Assembly: GCA_029263945.1 (NCBI GenBank)
Contig: JARIDM010000258.1
Span: 1-18,370, forward strand
Length of the DNA: 18,370 bases
Origin: Sporosarcina sp.
GTDB lineage: Bacteria > Bacillota > Bacilli > Bacillales_A > Planococcaceae
Reading direction: 5' to 3'
Shown: piece after piece, positions 13,724 to 18,370 of the stretch
How the letters are laid out: every line of letters begins with the position of its first letter
How positions within the stretch are numbered: position 1 is the first letter of the stretch
The notes under the pieces: model-generated
Database searches by the model: none
What the model was told of the DNA's origin: nothing
What the model saw: only the letters and a program-made list of their open reading frames with translations
Program-made: the position numbers and the translations under genes

Positions 13724-14520
13724 TTACTTCCTCCTTTCAATACTGATTTTGTCTTTTGATTTATGAAATAATAGCCGACAACCAGTAGCATCGTCACGAG
13801 GAATATTAAGCCTGACAACGCATTGATCGTCAGTGTAATACCAGTACGGGCCATGGAGTAAATTTCGACAGAAAGTGTAGAAAATCCATTCCCCGTAACA
13901 AAAAAAGTTACCGCGAAATCATCTAGTGAATAGGTAAGTGCGAGAAAAAAGCCTGCTAAAATGCCTGGTTTGATAAAAGGGATGATGACACGCGTTAAGA
14001 CGTCTCGTTTCGTCGCACCCAGGTCTAACGCAGCGTCAATAAGTGTTGGACTCATTTCCTTTAACTTGGGCAGTACCATGATAACGACGATTGGAATACT
14101 AAAAGCGACATGTGAAATAAGTACTGAAGCAAATCCTAATTTAACACCGATCAAAGTAAATAAAATGAGGAAGGATGCCCCAATAATGACATCTGGACTC
14201 ACAATTAAAATATTATTCAGCGATAAAACAGTCTTTTGCAGCTTTTTATTCCGCATGAGCAAAATTCCAATTGCACCGAGTACACCGATTGTTGTTGAAA
14301 TAAGCGCGGATAATAAAGCAACAACGATCGTATTAATCAAAATGACAAGTAATCGGGTATCCTCAAAAACGGCGGCGTAGTGTTCAAATGTAAAAGCTTC
14401 AAAATTAGACATCCCTCCACCAGAGTTGAAAGAATAAAAAATTAAGTAGGAAATAGGGGTATATAAGATGATGAAAACGACTGTCAAATAGAGTTTGGGT
14501 AGTTTACCTAGCTTTTCCAT
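13720..14520 (-). CDS. potC: Spermidine/putrescine ABC transporter permease PotC
   Basis: A 266-aa polytopic permease with about six helices. The cytoplasmic EAA loop, which docks onto the ATPase, reads DAALDLGATKRDVLTRVIIP, followed by a helix and the conserved YSLDDFAVTFF segment typical of PotC (the E. coli-type SxDDF motif). The first 17 nt overlap the end of potB, and the stop overlaps the potD start by four bases, so the operon is tightly coupled. A GAGGGG ribosome site precedes the ATG. It pairs with PotB to form the membrane channel. Confidence 0.93.
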   Translation of the reverse strand: MEKLGKLPKLYLTVVFIILYTPISYLIFYSFNSGGGMSNFEAFTFEHYAAVFEDTRLLVILINTIVVALLSALISTTIGVLGAIGILLMRNKKLQKTVLSLNNILIVSPDVIIGASFLILFTLIGVKLGFASVLISHVAFSIPIVVIMVLPKLKEMSPTLIDAALDLGATKRDVLTRVIIPFIKPGILAGFFLALTYSLDDFAVTFFVTGNGFSTLSVEIYSMARTGITLTINALSGLIFLVTMLLVVGYYFINQKTKSVLKGGSK

Positions 14521-15328
14521 TACGAACTGCCCCTCTCTCTCTACCGCTTGTGAGTAGCATGATGATGAACATGAATAGGATTAAAAATACAGCGATCGTT
14601 GAGCCCATTCCCCAGTTTTGTGTCACGAGAAATTGTTGCTCGATTGCAGTACCAAGTGTAATAACTTTATTACCAGCGATTAGTCGAGTAATCATAAATA
14701 ATGAAAGCGCAGGGATAAAAACAACTTGTACACCAGATTTAACGCCATTTATCGTAAGCGGCCAAATTACGCGTCTAAAAGTTGTCCAGGCATTTGCACC
14801 AAGATCGTAGGATGCATCGATCAGTGTCGGATTAAGTTTATCGAGTGCATTGAAAATTGGTAAAATCATGAATGGAATAAAGATATACACAGAGACAAAA
14901 ACAAAACTAAAATCTGTAAATAGAATTTGTTTTGTGCCAATGCCAGAAACTTCTAAAAAAGCGTTGACAGGGCCGTAAAGTCCGAAAATCCCGATGAAAG
15001 CATAGGTTTTTAGCAGCAGGTTAATCCATGAAGGAATGATAATTAGCAGTAACCAAAGCTGACTGTGTTTTGTTTTTGTTAAAAAGTATGCGGTAGGGTA
15101 AGAGATCAGCAATGAAAAAAATGTGATGAGAAACGCATACCAAAAAGAACTTAACGTCAATTTAAAATAAATAGATGTAAAAAAAGTTTTATAATTATTC
15201 AAAGTGAAGTTGCCAGTTAAATCTAAAAAAGAATAATAAACAATCAAGGCGATCGGTGCAATTACGAAAAGCGCAACCCAAATGACATACGGTATTTTAA
15301 AGACTGGACGCAATAGTTTATGATTCAT
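14504..15328 (-). CDS. potB: Spermidine/putrescine ABC transporter permease PotB
   Basis: A 274-aa permease with about six membrane helices beginning at KIPYVIWVALFVIAP. The EAA loop DASYDLGANAWTTFRRVIWP lies near residue 180 and is followed by LFMITRLIAGNK, as in PotB proteins. The frame is open to 15382, but the ATG at 15328 is preferred: family members start shortly before the first helix, and CGGAG lies about 8 nt upstream. The upstream alternatives lie deep inside potA; the start is therefore probable, not certain. With this start the gene overlaps potA by 11 nt and potC by 17 nt. Confidence 0.9.
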   Translation of the reverse strand: MNHKLLRPVFKIPYVIWVALFVIAPIALIVYYSFLDLTGNFTLNNYKTFFTSIYFKLTLSSFWYAFLITFFSLLISYPTAYFLTKTKHSQLWLLLIIIPSWINLLLKTYAFIGIFGLYGPVNAFLEVSGIGTKQILFTDFSFVFVSVYIFIPFMILPIFNALDKLNPTLIDASYDLGANAWTTFRRVIWPLTINGVKSGVQVVFIPALSLFMITRLIAGNKVITLGTAIEQQFLVTQNWGMGSTIAVFLILFMFIIMLLTSGRERGAVRNGKAR

Positions 15329-16421
15329 AGGTCGACTCCGTATAAGCATCGAGTCTCGCATCAAACTCTTCTTCGGTTTCATTTAGACGCATAATATGAA
15401 TGTCTTCTGGTGTAAAGTTAAGTCCAATTCTACTGCCGACTTCAGCTTTTTTTGTAGAATGAACAAGCCACTCATTGTCATCTTCGTCGTGTGTAGAAAG
15501 CTCATAATGAACGCCCCGAAACAGCTGTGTATCGACCGTTACATTTAGTTTCCCTTCGTTAACGGAAGTCAGTTCTAAATCTTCAGGTCGAATGACAAGG
15601 TCGACTTTTTCGTTAGGGTTAAGTCCTTGGTCAACGCACTCGAAATTTTTACCTGTAAATTGAACGAGGTAATCTTCAATCATGATGCCAGGGACAATAT
15701 TAGATTCACCAATAAAATCAGCTACAAAGCGGTTGATCGGCTCATCATAAATGTCTAATGGCGTGCCTGATTGTTGAATTTCACCGTTATTCATAACGAA
15801 TATTTCATCAGACATGGCCAATGCTTCTTCCTGATCATGGGTGACGAATACAAATGTCTTCCCGAGACGTCTTTGTAATTCTCTAAGCTCATATTGCATT
15901 TCGGTTCGAAGTTTTAAATCTAGTGCCGAAAGAGGTTCATCTAGCAAAATGACATCAGGGTCGTTGACAATTGCACGCGCAATGGCGACACGTTGTCTTT
16001 GTCCACCAGACATTTCTGAGATTTCACGCGTTTCATAGCCAGCTAAATTGACAAATTTAAGGGCTTCTTTCACGCGTTTGCTAATGTCTTCTTTTTTTAT
16101 TTTTTTAATACGGAGACCAAAAGCGATGTTCTCAAATACATTAAGATGAGGGAACAAAGCATAGTCTTGAAATACAGTATTCACTCTTCTTTCATTTGCA
16201 GGAACGTCATTAATCTTTTTTCCGTCAAATAGAATCGTTCCAGCAGAAGGTTCAGAGAAGCCAGCAATAAGACGAAGGATGGTTGTCTTTCCACAACCTG
16301 AGGGACCTAATAATGTATAAAATTTACCACGTTGCATTTCAAATGAAACATTGTTAAGGACTTTTGTATCTTCATCATATTTTTTCGTAACATTTTCAAA
16401 GCGAATGATTGGCTGAGTCAT
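15318..16421 (-). CDS. potA: Spermidine/putrescine ABC transporter ATPase PotA
   Basis: A 367-aa cytoplasmic ATPase that energises polyamine import. Walker A GPSGCGKTT is at residues 39-47, the Q-loop is FQDYALFPHLNV, the signature is MSGGQRQRVAIARA, Walker B is VILLDEPLSALD, and the switch His is in VTHDQEEALAMSD. The C-terminal ~120 residues form the TOBE-type regulatory domain (RPEDLEL). The ATG at 16421 is chosen because AAGGAGG lies 8 nt before it and the protein family begins at this point; the open frame continues to 16709 but that part runs through a non-coding repeat. It is the first gene of potABCD, with a possible operator-promoter near 16466-16496. Confidence 0.95.
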   Translation of the reverse strand: MTQPIIRFENVTKKYDEDTKVLNNVSFEMQRGKFYTLLGPSGCGKTTILRLIAGFSEPSAGTILFDGKKINDVPANERRVNTVFQDYALFPHLNVFENIAFGLRIKKIKKEDISKRVKEALKFVNLAGYETREISEMSGGQRQRVAIARAIVNDPDVILLDEPLSALDLKLRTEMQYELRELQRRLGKTFVFVTHDQEEALAMSDEIFVMNNGEIQQSGTPLDIYDEPINRFVADFIGESNIVPGIMIEDYLVQFTGKNFECVDQGLNPNEKVDLVIRPEDLELTSVNEGKLNVTVDTQLFRGVHYELSTHDEDDNEWLVHSTKKAEVGSRIGLNFTPEDIHIMRLNETEEEFDARLDAYTESTYES

Positions 16422-16465
16422 CGTATTGACCTCCTTAATATGGATAAGACTGTGCTGCGTGTATG

Positions 16466-16496
16466 GTAAACATATATTTACTGTAATCGATATGAA
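16466..16496 (-). promoter_or_regulatory. Candidate pot operon promoter with overlapping palindrome
   Basis: On the minus strand TTCATA (16496-16491) and TATGTT (16474-16469) are 16 bp apart, each with 4/6 consensus matches. The -10 lies inside GTAAACATATATTTAC (16466-16481), a 16-bp near-palindrome with GTAAA/TTTAC arms, a possible operator for the polyamine transporter. Confidence 0.4.
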
Positions 16497-16576
16497 AAAG
16501 TTAATAATGTGAGGATTTAGAAGAAATGGGTCTTCCTTTAGATTAGGCCACTGAAAAATCTTTTCCCTCTGCATTC

Positions 16577-16712
16577 CGATTGATTGGAGCGAAAAAGAGG
16601 CGACTCCAGCAGGAACAGCACAAACTGAAGACCCCACAGGAGTGCGGTTTTCGCGACGAGAAGGCTGAAGTTGTGCCTGCGGAAAGCGTCCGATTGAAGC
16701 TGAAATCAATTG
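16577..16712. repeat. Intergenic repeat element with imperfect terminal inverted repeats (MITE/REP-like)
   Basis: This roughly 136-bp GC-richer block differs from its AT-rich surroundings. The ends are CGATTGATTGGAGC (16577-16590) and the inverted GCTGAAATCAATTG (16699-16712), 11 of 14 matching. Inside, GGAG/CTCC, GCAG/CTGC and GCACAA/TTGTGC can pair over long range, and CTGAAG occurs twice. The wording (GACTCCAGCAGGAACAGCAC, GAAGACCCCACAGGAG, TGCCTGCGGAAAGCG) is like a dispersed intergenic repeat I recall from many Bacillaceae and Planococcaceae genomes; copy number cannot be tested here. It keeps the potA frame open upstream but has no ribosome site of its own. It may move by a transposase encoded elsewhere or encode a structured RNA. 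Confidence 0.6.
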
Positions 16713-17034
16713 AGTAATAGAAATCTCATCTTTTCGAGATGCAGTAGGACTTTTTTTCTGCCTGTTTATTTACATATGTCAATTTCATCGTAACGGAACC
16801 TATAGATTGGGAATGGTTCAGCTCGATTATATATTGTCGTATTGAAGGAATAAACTCATATGATGTAAGGAACACCATCTTTCACGTTAATCTTTCATTG
16901 TTGTGTATCTATACTATAAAGCTTTTTAAGTATACGAAATTCCATTCGGAAATCAAGTCTTTTATAAAAAACAAGTCATATTTTTTTGTTGGTTTTTTTA
17001 TTGCTTAAAATAGTAGAAATGAAGTCTTTGATGA
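16713..17034. other. AT-rich intergenic stretch without a recognised gene
   Basis: Between the repeat and the next promoter I see no open frame with a ribosome site, no tRNA and no strong terminator. A weak CATCT/AGATG hairpin (16727-16741) is followed after several bases by a T run, and T-rich tracts lie at 16978-17000. Confidence 0.5.
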
Positions 17035-17062
17035 TTGTAATTCATGCATATCATGTTACAAT
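17035..17062 (+). promoter_or_regulatory. Extended -10 promoter of the cysteine-rich protein gene
   Basis: TTGTAA (17035-17040) and TACAAT (17057-17062) are 16 bp apart and the -10 has the upstream TGT (17054-17056). The start would be near 17069, about 20 nt before the TTG start codon. Confidence 0.65.
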
Positions 17063-17088
17063 ATATCGAATAAGAGGAGGGGATAAGA

Positions 17089-17415
17089 TTGGGAGAGAAA
17101 AGGTTTTTTTATTTAGACCCTGATGACCGTAAATGGAAGATAGAAGACACTGACTACAATTGGGAAACAATTGTTGACATACCTGAAAAAACGAATACAC
17201 TCGAAGGTACATTTTTATTGAAAGATGGTCAGGTTTTTGAGTGGTCCGAACTTCTCAGTCGCTGTATGGTTTGCCTCGATCTATTATCTTATAATGAGGA
17301 ACATGATTCAGAGTTTTGTGCAGCTTGTGATGAGTGGCGTGAAGATTCGTGTAGTGATCCGAATTGTGAGTACTGTTTAGCGCGACCTAAAAAACCTTCT
17401 GACTGCGATCAATGA
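17089..17415 (+). CDS. Cysteine-rich putative zinc-binding small protein
   Basis: A 108-aa acidic soluble protein that I do not recognise. Residues 1-57 are strand-like and contain YLDPDDRKWKIED and a GTFLLKDGQVFEW segment. Residues 58-108 hold eight cysteines: CMVC at 59-62 and CAAC at 77-80, a treble-clef or zinc-ribbon-like pair of knuckles, then C88, C93, C96 and C106, enough for a second four-cysteine site. Such clusters usually bind structural zinc and often mediate protein or nucleic-acid contacts; the actual role is unknown. The start is TTG at 17089, with AGGAGGGG 7 nt upstream and an extended -10 promoter in front, so it is a real expressed gene. It stands alone, divergent from potABCD and upstream of ktrC. 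Confidence 0.78.
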   Translation: MGEKRFFYLDPDDRKWKIEDTDYNWETIVDIPEKTNTLEGTFLLKDGQVFEWSELLSRCMVCLDLLSYNEEHDSEFCAACDEWREDSCSDPNCEYCLARPKKPSDCDQ

Positions 17416-17483
17416 TGAAACAAAATAATCATTAAAAATAGCGGATATGCATTCTAAATCTGTCATGCATTTATAGCGTCTCC

Positions 17484-17498
17484 TGACAATTATTGTTA
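17484..17498. promoter_or_regulatory. Fur-family-like 7-1-7 dyad
   Basis: TGACAATTATTGTTA has a 7-1-7 inverted structure with one mismatch between arms and agrees with the Bacillus Fur box pattern (TGATAAT-N-ATTATCA) at 11 of 14 positions. It lies between the cysteine-rich gene and ktrC, 53 bp upstream of the ktrC -35 box. No promoter is clearly covered by it, so function is doubtful. Confidence 0.3.
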
Positions 17499-17550
17499 AG
17501 GGGATTTTTCATTTGTTGAGAATAGACTTCACAAAATATGGCATCTTCTT

Positions 17551-17579
17551 TTGAGGTGAAGTTGTGGGTATGCTACACT
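17551..17579 (+). promoter_or_regulatory. Promoter of ktrC
   Basis: TTGAGG (17551-17556) and TACACT (17574-17579) are 17 bp apart, and the -10 is extended by TGC (17571-17573). The start is near 17586, giving a leader of about 33 nt. ACTTCAC (17526-17532) and GTGAAGT (17556-17562) form an inverted repeat reaching into the -35 region. Confidence 0.7.
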
Positions 17580-17618
17580 AATCGCATGAAGTGAACGCGT
17601 AGGGGAGAGAAGTAAAAG

Positions 17619-18278
17619 ATGAAAAAAGAATTTGTAGTCATCGGTTTAGGCCGCTTTGGCGGAAGCATTGTTTCCGAGTTAATTGAATTAGGAGCAGATG
17701 TAATGGCGATAGATATATCACCTGTTAAAGTAGATAAATATGCGAACATTGCAACTCAAGCAGTTGCTGCTGATACAACTGATGAAGCGGTTTTACACTC
17801 TCTTGGCATTCGAAACTTTGAACACGTCATTGTTGCAATTGGAGAAAATATTCAAGCCAGTATTTTAACAACTCTCATGTTGAAGGAAATTGGTGTACCG
17901 AAAATTACTGTCAAAGCACAGAATGCGTATCATGAAAAAGTACTTGAAAAAATTGGTGCTGATTTCGTTGTGCATCCTGAAAGAGATATGGGCATTAGAA
18001 TTGCGAATAATATGGTTTCTAATAATATATTAGATTATCTTGACTTATCTGATGAACATTCAATCGCTGAATTAAAAGTGAATGAGTTTCTTGCAGGTCA
18101 TACAATTATTAAGTTGGATGTTCGTGCAAAATATGGCATAAATATTGTCGCGATTAAACGTCAGAATGAGATTATTGTATCTCCACAAGCGGATGAAGTT
18201 ATTGAAGAAGGCGATATTTTAATCGTAATTGGCTCTGATACAGATATTCATATATTTGAGAAGAAGTTATTCCACTAA
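17619..18278 (+). CDS. ktrC: Potassium uptake gating subunit KtrC (RCK protein)
   Basis: A 219-aa cytosolic RCK protein that forms a ring on the KtrD-type potassium channel subunit and gates it. The nucleotide-binding RCK_N domain has GLGRFGGS at residues 9-16 and the acidic strand end AIDIS near 30-34; VAADTTDE and IVAIGENIQASILTT follow. The RCK_C domain (about 135-219) contains HPERDMGIRIA, RAKYGINIVAIKR and GDILIVIGS. The wording is close to B. subtilis KtrC (YkqB) and also similar to KtrA, so the paralogue choice rests partly on context: rnjA follows in convergent orientation as in B. subtilis. RCK_C domains of this group bind c-di-AMP, which closes the channel. GGGGAGAG precedes the ATG by about 10 nt. 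No channel subunit gene is adjacent. Confidence 0.92.
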   Translation: MKKEFVVIGLGRFGGSIVSELIELGADVMAIDISPVKVDKYANIATQAVAADTTDEAVLHSLGIRNFEHVIVAIGENIQASILTTLMLKEIGVPKITVKAQNAYHEKVLEKIGADFVVHPERDMGIRIANNMVSNNILDYLDLSDEHSIAELKVNEFLAGHTIIKLDVRAKYGINIVAIKRQNEIIVSPQADEVIEEGDILIVIGSDTDIHIFEKKLFH

Positions 18279-18281
18279 GAT

Positions 18282-18326
18282 AAAACAGCGGTTAGAAAAC
18301 ATGATGTTTTCTAACCGCTGTTTTTT
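18282..18326. terminator. Perfect 19-bp bidirectional terminator between ktrC and rnjA
   Basis: The arms at 18282-18300 and 18306-18324 are fully complementary over 19 bp (core CAGCGGTTAG / CTAACCGCTG) with an ATGAT loop, followed by T to 18326. The A-rich left side gives a T run for the opposite direction. Confidence 0.95.
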
Positions 18327-18334
18327 ATTTGTAT

Positions 18335-18370
18335 TTAAACTTCTAATATAACTGGAAGTACCATTGGTTT
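18335..18370 (-). CDS. rnjA: Ribonuclease J1, last 11 codons (rest outside window)
   Basis: Read on the minus strand from the window edge, the frame gives KPMVLPVILEV and a TAA stop. This matches the conserved C-terminal end of RNase J1 as I remember it from Bacillales (KPMILP...MEV type). RNase J1 is the 5'-3' exonuclease/endonuclease of mRNA turnover and rRNA maturation. Position supports it: in B. subtilis rnjA (ykqC) neighbours ktrC (ykqB). Only 11 residues are visible, so the call rests on this tail plus synteny. Confidence 0.65.
   Translation of the reverse strand, partial: KPMVLPVILEV

Noticed and set aside
13961..14380. 139-aa plus-strand open frame within potC
   Set aside because: Antisense shadow of a clear permease gene, without a ribosome site.
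16422..16709. 96-codon N-terminal extension of PotA
   Set aside because: It runs through the intergenic repeat and the predicted promoter; a perfect ribosome site precedes the ATG at 16421, where the family starts.
16722..16755. Hairpin plus T run as a terminator after the repeat
   Set aside because: The stem is only about 5 bp and the T run is separated from it by several bases; no gene ends here.

Overview
The window is low-GC Firmicute chromosome with Bacillales-type ribosome sites (AGGAGG cores), ATG/GTG/TTG starts and short intergenic regions ending in strong hairpin terminators. Several genes are recognisable orthologues of the Bacillus subtilis 'yk' region (mhqR-like, ykwC, ykyB/kre, fadH, darB/ykuL, ccpC, ktrC, rnjA) and appear in the order I remember for B. 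subtilis. A member of Bacillaceae or Planococcaceae (Sporosarcina-like) is the best guess; the family assignment is inference.

Layout. 1-1711: 3' end of a sensor histidine kinase, a MarR-type regulator (mhqR-like) behind a consensus sigma-A promoter, and a convergent acidic lipoprotein. 1917-5223: a three-gene overlapping operon of a MoxR AAA+ ATPase, a DUF58 protein and a polytopic membrane protein that looks like YebA/TgpA without its transglutaminase domain. 5429-8182: YkwC-type dehydrogenase, divergent ykyB and fadH (fadH with a FadR-like operator), and a 75-aa two-helix membrane protein. 8325-11240: darB (c-di-AMP receptor), a DHA2 drug-type exporter and ccpC (LysR regulator of the citrate branch of the TCA cycle); the exporter separates two genes that I recall as neighbours in B. 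subtilis and overlaps ccpC. 11306-12502 (minus): a NorA/Bmr-like exporter. 12650-16421 (minus): complete potABCD spermidine/putrescine ABC operon. 16422-17088: gene-free, holding a roughly 136-bp repeat with imperfect terminal inverted repeats. 17089-18370: a cysteine-rich 108-aa putative zinc protein, ktrC (potassium channel gating subunit) and the last 11 codons of rnjA on the minus strand.

How the genes fit together. This is mostly housekeeping backbone with small accessory modules set into it (MoxR operon, exporters, pot operon). Themes are c-di-AMP/potassium signalling (DarB, KtrC), fatty-acid and TCA-cycle control (FadH, CcpC), polyamine uptake and efflux. I saw no CRISPR array, integrase, transposase, rRNA or tRNA, toxin-antitoxin pair or recognised defence cassette. 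The items most worth follow-up are the transglutaminase-less MoxR/DUF58 module with a ribosome-site-sequestering hairpin, the exporter between darB and ccpC behind a possible attenuator, the cysteine-rich small protein, and the intergenic repeat. No clearly new multigene system is visible.
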